Shown piece by piece: positions 1 to 7,004 of a stretch of DNA of 13,159 bases. The position numbers and the translations under genes were made by a program. Source of the stretch: an uncultured Bacilli bacterium (lineage in GTDB: Bacteria > Bacillota_I > Bacilli_A > RFN20 > CAG-826); contig CALVMF010000031.1 in NCBI GenBank assembly GCA_944342125.1, forward strand, positions 1 through 13,159, in the 5' to 3' direction. The notes below the pieces were generated by a model. The model was not told where the DNA came from and ran no database searches. It saw nothing but the letters and a program-made list of their open reading frames with translations. Every line of letters begins with the position of its first letter. The stretch's first letter is position 1.

Positions 1-12
1 AAATTTTTGCTC

Positions 13-30
13 GAATACCCTAGGGTATTC
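13..30. repeat. Perfect 18-bp palindrome
   Basis: The sequence GAATACCCTAGGGTATTC is its own reverse complement over all 18 bases. It could be an operator or the stem of a short hairpin (7-bp arms around CTAG), but neither strand shows a uridine run after it, so a terminator is not favoured. The gene it would serve lies outside the left edge. The palindrome is certain; its function is unknown. Confidence 0.5.
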
Positions 31-73
31 ATTACTTGGAAGAGTTATTAAGATATCCTGATCTAATAATAAG

Positions 74-95
74 AAAATCGTCCGAAGACGATTTT
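74..95 (-). terminator. Intrinsic terminator of degV with UUCG tetraloop
   Basis: On the minus strand the arms AAAATCGTC and GACGATTTT pair perfectly (9 bp) around a UUCG loop closed by C-G, an exceptionally stable RNA tetraloop. The hairpin starts 8 bases past the degV stop codon. The 3' arm ends in four U residues followed by CUUAUU, so the U-tract is short but present. It is symmetric enough to act on plus-strand transcripts too, though there the loop is CGAA. Confidence 0.75.
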
Positions 96-102
96 AGTTT
101 AA

Positions 103-993
103 TTAGTGTTCTCTCTTTTTTCCTTTAAAGAATAAAGCAACGGTTCCAGGTCCTGTATGCGAACCAATCGTTGTTCCAATATCAAAGATCTCAACTTTCC
201 CTTTTAATTTAGGAAATTCATTTTCGATTTTATCTTCAACAGCTTTAGCATCTTCATAAGAAGCACTGTGCGAAATAAAGCAATAATCGTCGTAATCTTT
301 GCCATTATCAGCGTTTTGAACCATTTTTTCGACAATAGCGCTAATTACTTTTTTCTTTCCAAGAATTTTTTCTCTAGGAATAAGTTTGCCTTCATCATTA
401 ACATTTAAAAGCGGACAGACATGTAACATATTTCCAAAAAATCCACTTGTTTTAGAAATTCTTCCGCCTCTAACGTAGTACTTTAAATCAGTTGAGAAGA
501 ACCAGTGATTGATGTATAGGCGTAATTCTTCAGCATACTTAACTACTTCTTCCATGGTTTTTCCTTGGTCTTTATAGTCGGCAAGTTTTTCCATTAATAG
601 ACCATAGCCACTGCTAGCAGCTAATGAATCAATTACATAAATTTTCTTATCAGGATATTTTTCTTTAAGCATGTTGACAGCAATTCTAGCACTATTAATT
701 GTTCCGCTTATTCCACTAGAAAGTGTTAAATGAACAATGTTATATCCTTCATTTAAAATGTTTTCAAAATAATTGTAATAATCTTGAGCATTTAATTGAC
801 TGGTTTTAGTCATAGCGCCTTCTTCCATCTTCTTATAGAAATCAGCCATAGAAAATGTTTCGCCAAAATCATCTTTATGCTCTACTCCATCTAAAAAATA
901 ATGAAAACAAAGGAATCTAATATTTCTTTTCTTGTAGTATTCTAAATTTAAATCACTAGTAGAACAACAACTTAAAATGTATTTATCCACCAA
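103..993 (-). CDS. DegV family protein (fatty-acid-binding, FakB-like)
   Basis: This is a 296-residue protein, the usual size for DegV/EDD-fold proteins. Members bind a single fatty acid, and the FakB members present it to the FakA kinase for phospholipid synthesis in the cytoplasm; that role is family knowledge. Visible hallmarks are the TKTSQ motif near residues 62-66, the LSSGISGTINSA loop at 91-102, YYVRGGRISK near 172-181, and the C-terminal IGTTIGSHTGPGTVALFF block at 272-289, whose His and the early Thr/Ser contact the lipid carboxylate in characterised FakB proteins. The start is TTG at 993, seven bases after a GGAGG site (1001-1005); a GTG one codon later is equally possible. A promoter and a terminator bracket the gene, so it is probably its own transcription unit. 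No fakA is in the window, so the specific lipid role is inferred. Confidence 0.9.
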   Translation of the reverse strand: MVDKYILSCCSTSDLNLEYYKKRNIRFLCFHYFLDGVEHKDDFGETFSMADFYKKMEEGAMTKTSQLNAQDYYNYFENILNEGYNIVHLTLSSGISGTINSARIAVNMLKEKYPDKKIYVIDSLAASSGYGLLMEKLADYKDQGKTMEEVVKYAEELRLYINHWFFSTDLKYYVRGGRISKTSGFFGNMLHVCPLLNVNDEGKLIPREKILGKKKVISAIVEKMVQNADNGKDYDDYCFISHSASYEDAKAVEDKIENEFPKLKGKVEIFDIGTTIGSHTGPGTVALFFKGKKREH

Positions 994-1017
994 TTAACTT
1001 CCTCCAAACGATTTATA

Positions 1018-1046
1018 AGTATATATGAAAACTTTTAAATGGTTAA
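1018..1046 (-). promoter_or_regulatory. Candidate sigma-A promoter for degV
   Basis: On the minus strand, TTAACC (1046-1041), a 17-base spacer and TATACT (1023-1018) match the -35/-10 consensus at four and five positions. Transcription would begin near 1011, just before the GGAGG site at 1005-1001, giving a very short leader. This is inferred from sequence only; in DNA this AT-rich, chance matches are common. Confidence 0.4.
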
Positions 1047-1138
1047 GCGATTTAATTAATACACTTCCTTGAAAATTCTCTACAAAAAAATCTAGTTATT
1101 TTGGTTCGGATTTAACGCTTTATTTATCAAATTAACTT

Positions 1139-1166
1139 AAAAATACCTAACTTTTGCGGGATTTTT
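1139..1166 (-). terminator. Probable terminator after the ABC permease gene
   Basis: On the minus strand, AAAAATCCC and GGTATTTTT can pair at eight of nine positions (one C/T mismatch) around a 10-base loop, and the 3' arm ends in five U residues. It lies within 32 bases of the permease stop codon. The stem is mostly A-U, so it is weaker than the one behind degV. Together with the degV promoter it suggests degV is not in the transporter operon. Confidence 0.4.
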
Positions 1167-1170
1167 TTCT

Positions 1171-3759
1171 TTATTCTGCTGATTTAAGAGCTTCAGCCAT
1201 TTTAATAGCATTGATTTTTCTAAAGAAGAGAACACAAACTAAACAGACAAAGCCAATTGCAAGTAAAATTGTGTAAATATAACTTTGCCATCCAATGACA
1301 TGACCAAAAGTAAGACCGATTGACTCAATTCCACCAATAACAAATCCATGCAAGAAAACGCCTACAACTAAACCAATAATTATTCCAACGCCACTCATAA
1401 AGAATATTTCTCTAAATATATAAAGAAGCGATTCGTAGCGGTAATAACCATTGACACGCAAGGTAGCAATTTCTTTAATACGTTCTGAAACCATAATATC
1501 AGTAAGGTTATAAATAACAACAGCAATCAATGCACCACAAAGCAAAACAATAATAACGACGATAGCATCTAGGTTATTTAAAACACTTTCATAAACGAGC
1601 TTTGTGTTTTGGCTACTGATGACACTCAAAACATTAGGATATTCAATAACTTCATCTATATAAGCATTTACTTCTTCATTTGATGCTAATTGTGTATCAA
1701 CAATGTATGAATTTTGAACTAAAGTTGGGAAGTAATTTTTCATAATTCCTTCTCCAACATATAAATAGTTGCCAACATAGTTTTGAGTTATATCTGTAAC
1801 TCTAATTTGAGTGATAGTATTATTTAACTCATCTAATCTAATTGTTATATTGTCGCCAGCTTCAACTCCCAAAATATCGGCAATTTGATTTGTTATAACT
1901 ACGCTATCGTTATCAAAAGTTTCAGGATGATCTAAACCAATATAATTAGTTAAAGAGTTAGTTGAAATCATATAGAAATCAACATTTTCTTTAGGACCTA
2001 AAGCATCCCCTTCATAGTAATAAGATTTAGAAGAAATTCCTACATCAAAAGGATCTTCGCCTTCCATTCCTTCACTATCCAGTTTTGCAATAAAATCATA
2101 TTTAATTATGGTGTTAAACTGTGTGGTGTTTATAACACTTAAAGAATCTTTTAATCCAAATCCTGTTAAAAGCAATCCAGTACAACCGCCAACACCAATA
2201 AGCATCATGATTAGATTCTTTTTAAATCTAAAAACATTCCTAAGCATCGATTTTGTATTGAACTTTAAATGTTTCCAAATAAATGGAATATGTTCAAGCA
2301 TAATCTTTTTGCCAGGTGTAGGAGCTTTACCAAGCATTAACGACGAAACATTATCTTTTAAAGACGCAAAGGCAATAATCGTAATAGTTAAAACAATTAA
2401 AATCGCCATTAAAATCGAATATAAGGCTATTGAACCAGGGTCACCAATGTAAACCATCGCACCTAAATCGTAGATAGTTCCATACATAAATCCAATAATA
2501 GATGGCAAAATAAATAATCCAAAAATAACGCCAACAATTGCTCCTAAAATTGATGTTAGAAGTCCATATATTAAATATTTTGTATAAATCATTCCTTGAC
2601 TATAACCAAGGGACTTCAAAGTACCCATTTGTGGTCTATCTTTATTAATAATTCTAGTAACACTAGTTATAGAAACAAGAAGAGCGATAACAAAGAAAAA
2701 CACTGGGAAAACCGTACTAATTGCATCAACTTTAGTTGAATCTTCTTTAAACATGTAAGCGCCTTGGTTTTCATCTCTAGTTAAGACATACCAAGTAGCT
2801 TCAGTTGTACCAAATTGTTCCTCAAAAGTTTGGTCAATTTGACTAGCGACTAAATTTTCAAATTCCTCTGTTTTGCTAAACTCGGTAAGAGCATTAATAA
2901 AGAATTGTTTCATCTCATCAGTTAAATCTTCATTATTGTTAATCATGTCGGTCAACTGTTTGAGGACTTCTTCTCTAGCCATATCGGTCATTTGCGCTTT
3001 GATATCTTCTATTCTTTTTTCAATAAATGGAGCGCTTACTTCATTAATTTCATCGACCTTTTGCGCAATAAAATCTTCATATTCCTTAGAATAAGTATTA
3101 TATTTCCTTGCTTCAGAATATCTAATTTTGATAATTGTGATGTCTTTTTCTTCATAAAAACTAGAATCAAAATATAAAACAGCATCCAATACTCCGCTGC
3201 CAATTGTAGTTACATCACCAACATGAGAAACATAAAATGGATCTTTAACTAAACCACAAATTGTATAAGTGTCATATTCGTTTGTTTCAGAATTTAAAAC
3301 TTTTACTTCTGTACCAATCTCATGATTTACAGTTGAAGATGAGTTATTTAACATTAAAACTTCACTAGAATTTTCAGGAAACTTTCCTGAAACAAGAGTT
3401 AATTTATCTATACTTGTATCATCAAAATCACGATAAATAAGCCTTGTTTCATTCTTCTTGCCATCGATATAGGCAAATTCATCCATTTGATAATAGCCTT
3501 CAATACTACTTACACCAGTGAGTTCGCCGTTTAATTCATCAACATCATCATTTGAAAAACCTAATGTAGATTGGATGTAAACATCCATAAAATTAGTATC
3601 ATTAAAATAGTTGCTCATGGTTGCTTGAAGGTCAGGTGAAGTACTCTTTAAGCCGACCAAAAATCCTAAACCCAAGACAACAATTACAAAAATTGCAATT
3701 AGTCGTGATAGATCGTGTTTTATAGAAGAGAATATGTATTTAGTAAATGTTTTTTTCAT
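1171..3759 (-). CDS. ABC transporter permease, FtsX/MacB family
   Basis: This large membrane subunit (862 residues from ATG at 3759) should pair with the ATPase just upstream. From the sequence I read about eight membrane segments: near residues 21-40, 350-373, 397-425, 445-467, 517-537, 733-753, 783-808 and 829-848. A large extracytoplasmic domain lies after the first segment and a second one at about 538-732. Each half carries an FtsX-type core: VFPVFFFVIALLVSITSVTR followed by GTLKSLGYS, and later a segment beginning ERIKEIATLRVNGYY. The first outer domain contains a charged helical stretch (about 217-316). Such permeases drive mechanical export or extraction (MacB, LolCDE and peptide-resistance exporters); the substrate cannot be told. 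The start overlaps the ATPase stop as TAATG. A GTG two codons upstream (3765) is only 5 bases from the GAGGAG site at 3771-3776, while the ATG is 11 bases away, so either may be used. Confidence 0.9.
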   Translation of the reverse strand: MKKTFTKYIFSSIKHDLSRLIAIFVIVVLGLGFLVGLKSTSPDLQATMSNYFNDTNFMDVYIQSTLGFSNDDVDELNGELTGVSSIEGYYQMDEFAYIDGKKNETRLIYRDFDDTSIDKLTLVSGKFPENSSEVLMLNNSSSTVNHEIGTEVKVLNSETNEYDTYTICGLVKDPFYVSHVGDVTTIGSGVLDAVLYFDSSFYEEKDITIIKIRYSEARKYNTYSKEYEDFIAQKVDEINEVSAPFIEKRIEDIKAQMTDMAREEVLKQLTDMINNNEDLTDEMKQFFINALTEFSKTEEFENLVASQIDQTFEEQFGTTEATWYVLTRDENQGAYMFKEDSTKVDAISTVFPVFFFVIALLVSITSVTRIINKDRPQMGTLKSLGYSQGMIYTKYLIYGLLTSILGAIVGVIFGLFILPSIIGFMYGTIYDLGAMVYIGDPGSIALYSILMAILIVLTITIIAFASLKDNVSSLMLGKAPTPGKKIMLEHIPFIWKHLKFNTKSMLRNVFRFKKNLIMMLIGVGGCTGLLLTGFGLKDSLSVINTTQFNTIIKYDFIAKLDSEGMEGEDPFDVGISSKSYYYEGDALGPKENVDFYMISTNSLTNYIGLDHPETFDNDSVVITNQIADILGVEAGDNITIRLDELNNTITQIRVTDITQNYVGNYLYVGEGIMKNYFPTLVQNSYIVDTQLASNEEVNAYIDEVIEYPNVLSVISSQNTKLVYESVLNNLDAIVVIIVLLCGALIAVVIYNLTDIMVSERIKEIATLRVNGYYRYESLLYIFREIFFMSGVGIIIGLVVGVFLHGFVIGGIESIGLTFGHVIGWQSYIYTILLAIGFVCLVCVLFFRKINAIKMAEALKSAE

Positions 3760-4463
3760 TACCACTCAATCTCCTCAATTGGTGTAGGATTTTGATTATA
3801 TTCTTCAGCAACGATAGTTCCATTTTTAATATGTAATACATGATCAGCCATCTTTGTTAAAGCTGAGTTATGTGTAATAACAATAACTGTTTTGTTTCTA
3901 TTTTTACATAGGTCATGTAGCACCTTTAAAACCTTTTTACCAGTTTCATAGTCAAGCGCGCCAGTTGGTTCATCACAAAGTAATAGTTTTGGATTTTTTG
4001 CTAGTGCTCTAGCAATTGAGACTCTTTGTTGTTCTCCGCCTGAAAGTTGGCTAGGGAAGTTTTTCATTCTAGTATCAAGACCAACAGCGCGTAAAGCATC
4101 TTTTGAATCCATAGGGTTTTGACAAATTTCACTAGCAATTTCTACATTATCAATTGCGGTTAAGTTAGGCATTAAATTATAAAACTGAAAGACAAAACCA
4201 ATGGAGTTACGTCTAAAAAGAGTAAGCTTCTTTTCGTTATATTTTGAAATATCTTCATTATCAACAATAATAGACCCAGTAGTTAAAGAGTCCATTCCAC
4301 CAAGCAAGTTTAAAAGCGTAGTCTTTCCACTACCACTAGGACCAACGATTATACAAAATTCGTTTGGTTTGATATTAAAAGATAAGTTGTCGTTTGCCTT
4401 AATGACAGTATCGCCAACATGATACTCTTTGCAAACGTTCTTAAATTCAACTAAATATTCCAT
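3759..4463 (-). CDS. ABC transporter ATP-binding protein, MacB/LolD type
   Basis: This 234-residue cytoplasmic ATPase has every catalytic motif: Walker A GPSGSGKT (41-48), Q-loop glutamine at about 93 within VFQFYNLMPNLT, signature LSGGEQQR (140-147), Walker B LLLCDEPTGALD (160-171) with its catalytic Glu, and the switch His at about 198 in VIVITHN. The FQFYNL-MPNLTA-DNV stretch and short length are typical of the LolD/MacB/YknY class that works with FtsX-like permeases rather than classical importers. The ATG at 4463 follows an AGAGGG site (4471-4476) by seven bases. Its stop codon overlaps the permease start by one base, so the two are translationally coupled. The promoter upstream carries a palindrome facing a divergent TetR gene. 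Substrate is unknown; an efflux or envelope role is inferred from family and regulator. Confidence 0.93.
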   Translation of the reverse strand: MEYLVEFKNVCKEYHVGDTVIKANDNLSFNIKPNEFCIIVGPSGSGKTTLLNLLGGMDSLTTGSIIVDNEDISKYNEKKLTLFRRNSIGFVFQFYNLMPNLTAIDNVEIASEICQNPMDSKDALRAVGLDTRMKNFPSQLSGGEQQRVSIARALAKNPKLLLCDEPTGALDYETGKKVLKVLHDLCKNRNKTVIVITHNSALTKMADHVLHIKNGTIVAEEYNQNPTPIEEIEW

Positions 4464-4490
4464 TTGGTTTCCCTCTTAATGATTAATACA

Positions 4491-4519
4491 ATTTTAATCG
4501 ACAACTGTTGATTTATCAA
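4491..4519 (-). promoter_or_regulatory. Promoter of the ABC transporter operon
   Basis: On the minus strand, TTGATA (4519-4514), exactly 17 bases, and TAAAAT (4496-4491) form a good sigma-A promoter (five of six matches in each box). Transcription would start near 4485, about 20 bases before the ATPase start. The spacer is almost entirely filled by the palindrome described separately, the classic position for a steric repressor. Confidence 0.6.
4496..4513. promoter_or_regulatory. Probable TetR-family operator
   Basis: AATCGACAACTGTTGATT is an 18-bp inverted repeat that pairs at seven of nine positions (core ATC-n-ACA-nn-TGT-n-GAT). It lies in the 124-base gap between the ABC ATPase gene and the divergent TetR gene, within the -35/-10 spacer of the transporter promoter. 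On the plus strand its TCGACA (4498-4503) followed 17 bases later by TAAACT (4521-4526) could be the regulator's own promoter, giving autoregulation. Length and placement fit TetR-type operators; binding is inferred. Confidence 0.55.
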
Positions 4520-4587
4520 TTAAACTAAATGCAAGAAAATTAGCAAAATCGACACAAAAATTAAGTATGTTTATTTGAGGTAACCTT

Positions 4588-5178
4588 ATGGCGGAAGAGA
4601 TAAAAATGAGTGCAGATTTTCAAGATAACGGCAACAAAAAAGTATTAAATAGCAAAGCTTATAAGACTAATAAAAAAATCATCAAAGCGTTTTTAATTTT
4701 AATGAGTAAAAAGTCTTTAGAAGAAGCCGAAGTAAGTGAACTTTGTCACATCGCAAAAATAAATCGAACGACATTTTATAATCATTATTCGTCTTTATAT
4801 GAGCTACTTGAATTTTTAATGGACGATTTTTTTGCAAATATTAAAGACTACTTATATTCAACGTCATATAAAAAAGAAAATACCGCTTCTAAAATTGCTT
4901 CAGTATTAAAATATCTAAAAGAAAATAAGGATTTTGCAAATATTTTGCTTTCAAGTAACCTTTATGAAAAAGTAGCTCAGAAGTTAGTTTCATTTGACTT
5001 TATCTATAACATGTTTAGAAATTCATCAAATAAGATGCTTAATTCTTTTATAATCGGGGATGATTATTATTTAGATTTCATCGTTACTGGTTGCTTAGCC
5101 GTAATTAAAAAGTGGCTAAATGAAGGTTGTGTAGTCGATGAAAACGTACTCGCACGACTAATTACATCCATGGGTTAA
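4588..5178 (+). CDS. TetR family transcriptional regulator, divergent from ABC transporter
   Basis: This is a 196-residue DNA-binding protein. The N-terminal domain holds a TetR helix-turn-helix at about residues 49-69 (VSELCHIAKINRTTFYNHYSS), followed by the LYELLEFLMDD helix that normally links to the ligand-binding core. The C-terminal half is helical and ends with a segment, IVTGCLAVIKKWLNEG, similar in pattern to the DhaS-like TetR C-terminal group. The ATG at 4588 follows GAGG (4577-4580) by seven bases. Divergent placement and the palindrome in the shared gap make it the likely repressor of the transporter operon, released by an unknown ligand that may be exported. An internal ATG seven codons in has no better ribosome site. 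The stop abuts the stop of the convergent fructokinase gene with no gap. Confidence 0.88.
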   Translation: MAEEIKMSADFQDNGNKKVLNSKAYKTNKKIIKAFLILMSKKSLEEAEVSELCHIAKINRTTFYNHYSSLYELLEFLMDDFFANIKDYLYSTSYKKENTASKIASVLKYLKENKDFANILLSSNLYEKVAQKLVSFDFIYNMFRNSSNKMLNSFIIGDDYYLDFIVTGCLAVIKKWLNEGCVVDENVLARLITSMG

Positions 5179-6123
5179 CTAGATATTAAAAGCCACCTTT
5201 CTTTTTTCTCTTCTATTTATAAATTTTAATACTTCTTTTTCGGATTCATATGCACTAAGTGCGCCGTATTTATTACAAGTTAATGCTCCACAAGCATTTC
5301 CAAACTTTAAAGAATTTATATATTCATTATCATCATGCTTGTCACTATTTAAATATGTGTGCAAGAATCCGCTATAAAAACTATCTCCAGCACCAACTGT
5401 ATCAAACACTTTTACTCTATAAGCATTATGCATGTAAATTTTGCCATTTATATAAAGCATTGAACCTTTTGAACCATTAGTAACAACAATAACTTTACCT
5501 TTTGACATTTCTAAAAGTTTATCTTCACTCAAAGAAAAAACTTTCAATTCCTCATCAGAAAACTTAACAAAATCTGCCATTTCAATAAATTTTTGATATC
5601 TAGAAATTGCTTCATTTACACTTTCAAAAATATCGGAGCGGAAATTAACATCAAAAGAAATCTTTTTGCCTTCGTTTTTGGCTTTAGTTAAGAATTCCTC
5701 AATGATTGGTAAGCTTTCATCTTTACTTAAAAATAAACTGCCAATATGAATTAAATCAAAATCCGACAAATCTAAGTTACTTAAAGTGTCGGAATTAAAT
5801 TTATAATCAGCCGTATTATTTCTAACAAATGAGAACTTTCTTTGATGAGTGTTTGGATCTTCTGCATTTAAAGCAACTGTGGTATTGCATTCATTCAAAG
5901 TTTCAATTTTTGAGTCAAAATTTTCAAGTTTTTTAACAAAATCATAAACTTCTTCACCAAAAAAATCGTTGCCCACTTGTCCGATAAAAGTGACTTTATC
6001 ACCTAGTCTAGCTAAGTTTGTTCCAACGTTGAAAGGTGCTCCGCCGATTGAAGCTGCGTATAACTCCCTATCTACTTCAATAAAATCCATAAGGACTTCG
6101 CCTACTACTAGTATTTTTGCCAT
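5179..6123 (-). CDS. PfkB family carbohydrate kinase, probable fructokinase
   Basis: This 314-residue ribokinase-fold enzyme should phosphorylate a sugar with ATP in the cytoplasm, most likely fructose to fructose 6-phosphate (EC 2.7.1.4). The first PfkB signature is IGGAPFNVGTNLARLG (26-41). The second, DTVGAGDSF (241-249), contains the anion hole and the catalytic Asp at 247. The start MAKILVVGEVLMDFI and the DVNFR motif (158-162) fit fructokinases and also 2-keto-3-deoxygluconate kinases, so the substrate is only probable. ATG at 6123 follows an AAGGAG site (6128-6133) by four bases. A TTGCCA/TATGAT promoter pair lies about 120 bases upstream on the same strand. The last ten residues (KRKVAFNI end) run past the usual family C-terminus up to the neighbouring stop codon. 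The gene meets the first TetR gene tail to tail without spacing. Confidence 0.88.
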   Translation of the reverse strand: MAKILVVGEVLMDFIEVDRELYAASIGGAPFNVGTNLARLGDKVTFIGQVGNDFFGEEVYDFVKKLENFDSKIETLNECNTTVALNAEDPNTHQRKFSFVRNNTADYKFNSDTLSNLDLSDFDLIHIGSLFLSKDESLPIIEEFLTKAKNEGKKISFDVNFRSDIFESVNEAISRYQKFIEMADFVKFSDEELKVFSLSEDKLLEMSKGKVIVVTNGSKGSMLYINGKIYMHNAYRVKVFDTVGAGDSFYSGFLHTYLNSDKHDDNEYINSLKFGNACGALTCNKYGALSAYESEKEVLKFINRREKRKVAFNI

Positions 6124-6218
6124 ATTTCTCCTTCGACATTACTCTAAGTTGAGTAGTATGGATTCTCTTTCATTTCTTAATTAATTATTAATTGATAGTT
6201 ATATTCAATTTTAATCAA

Positions 6219-6228
6219 GATAGCTATC
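6219..6228. repeat. Palindrome in the fructokinase leader
   Basis: GATAGCTATC is a perfect 10-bp palindrome within the predicted untranslated leader of the fructokinase gene. It also supplies one arm of a wider inverted repeat: TTGATAG at 6192-6198 and CTATCAA at 6224-6230. The repeats lie downstream of the candidate promoter, so they could be a roadblock operator or an RNA stem. Function is unknown. Confidence 0.35.
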
Positions 6229-6247
6229 AAAGAGTTTCACTGCCGTA

Positions 6248-6277
6248 ATCATAGTATATAAATAAAGATTATGGCAA
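6248..6277 (-). promoter_or_regulatory. Candidate promoter of the fructokinase gene
   Basis: On the minus strand, TTGCCA (6277-6272), 18 bases and TATGAT (6253-6248) match the sigma-A consensus at five of six positions in each box. It predicts a leader of about 115-120 bases, long enough to hold the TTGATAG/CTATCAA inverted repeat and a small stem, ATTACTC/GAGTAGT (6138-6144 and 6151-6157), near the ribosome site. Inferred from sequence only. Confidence 0.42.
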
Positions 6278-6297
6278 CAGAAAATTTACGATTATTT

Positions 6298-6327
6298 TTG
6301 AAACAATTGACAATTTGTCAATAATAT
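6298..6327 (+). promoter_or_regulatory. Promoter and palindromic operator of the second TetR gene
   Basis: ATTGACAATTTGTCAAT (6306-6322) is a perfect 17-bp palindrome with a central T. TTGAAA (6298-6303) and TAATAT (6322-6327), 18 bases apart, could be the -35 and -10 boxes, which would place the palindrome in the spacer. The TTGACA inside the palindrome is an alternative -35, but the matching -10 (AAGAAT, 6330-6335) would start the RNA on top of the ribosome site. Autoregulation by the TetR protein encoded 30 bases downstream is the simplest reading. Confidence 0.45.
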
Positions 6328-6353
6328 ATAAGAATAAGTCAGAGGTATAAACT

Positions 6354-6998
6354 ATGTTTATAAGAGCAAGAACTGAAAACCAATTTCAAGAAAGACGAAA
6401 TGAAATAATTAATGCAACAGAAAAGCTTTATCGCTCTTTCTCATTTAGACAAATCAACTTTGCAAAAATAAGCCAAGAAACAAAAATAGCAAGATCGACT
6501 ATCTATAACTATTATTTAAATAAGGAAGAAATCTTTTTAGATATTATTGAAAGACACTACTTAAAACTAGCTCAACACATTCAAAACGAATTTTTAATCG
6601 AACAATTTAATAAAGAAACATTTATTAAAAAATTAACTGATATTTTTCTTAAACACTACGATTTATTAACTCTAATTACTTATTATCTTGAACAAATCGA
6701 ATATGTTTGCTCTCAAAAGAAATTAAACGATTTTAAAATGCACATTAAACCATTCTTCGATAATGTTGGAAAAATAGCTGAGGTTCAACTTAAAAATCCT
6801 AGCGAAGAAGAAATTAATTATTTTAGACAATTCTTCTTTTCAGCTATGTTTGGTATAGTTCCTGCCTGTTCGCCTATCGATAAACAAGAAATTGCCATGA
6901 AAAAAGCTGGTACCTATATAGAATTTAATAAAAATGAATTTATTTCAGAATATTTAAGTGCAATTTATTCAAAGTTTGACAATAAATTTGCCATTTGA
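6354..6998 (+). CDS. TetR family transcriptional regulator, divergent from fructokinase
   Basis: This is a 214-residue regulator with a TetR N-terminal DNA-binding domain: helix 1 at about residues 11-28, helix-turn-helix at about 34-56 (INFAKISQETKIARSTIYNYY) and the NKEEIFLDIIE helix after it. The C-terminal ligand domain is helical with no motif I can tie to a ligand. The ATG at 6354 follows AGAGG (6341-6345) by eight bases; stop is TGA. It is divergent from the fructokinase gene and ends six bases from the stop of the convergent xylulokinase remnant. A 17-bp palindrome in its promoter suggests self-control, while control of the fructokinase is possible but unproven, since the palindrome lies upstream of that gene's candidate promoter. 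Its base composition resembles its neighbours. Confidence 0.87.
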   Translation: MFIRARTENQFQERRNEIINATEKLYRSFSFRQINFAKISQETKIARSTIYNYYLNKEEIFLDIIERHYLKLAQHIQNEFLIEQFNKETFIKKLTDIFLKHYDLLTLITYYLEQIEYVCSQKKLNDFKMHIKPFFDNVGKIAEVQLKNPSEEEINYFRQFFFSAMFGIVPACSPIDKQEIAMKKAGTYIEFNKNEFISEYLSAIYSKFDNKFAI

Positions 6999-7004
6999 AA
7001 CTAA

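Noticed and set aside
1..51. Short open frames at the left edge on both strands (a plus-strand frame ending at TAA 49-51 and a minus-strand ATG near 32 running off the edge).
   Set aside because: Both are under 20 codons and lack ribosome sites or recognisable sequence; the perfect palindrome in the same bases gives a simpler reason for the composition.
2108..3177. Open frames on the plus strand opposite the ABC permease gene.
   Set aside because: They are antisense to a clearly recognised membrane protein, have no ribosome sites, and their hydrophobic or low-complexity composition is what the reverse of such a gene produces.
6990..6998. A Mycoplasma-type code with TGA as tryptophan, suggested by the low GC content.
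   Set aside because: All Trp codons I checked are TGG, the genes have family-typical lengths with TGA as stop, and reading through the TGA at 6996-6998 would add only two residues of no value.
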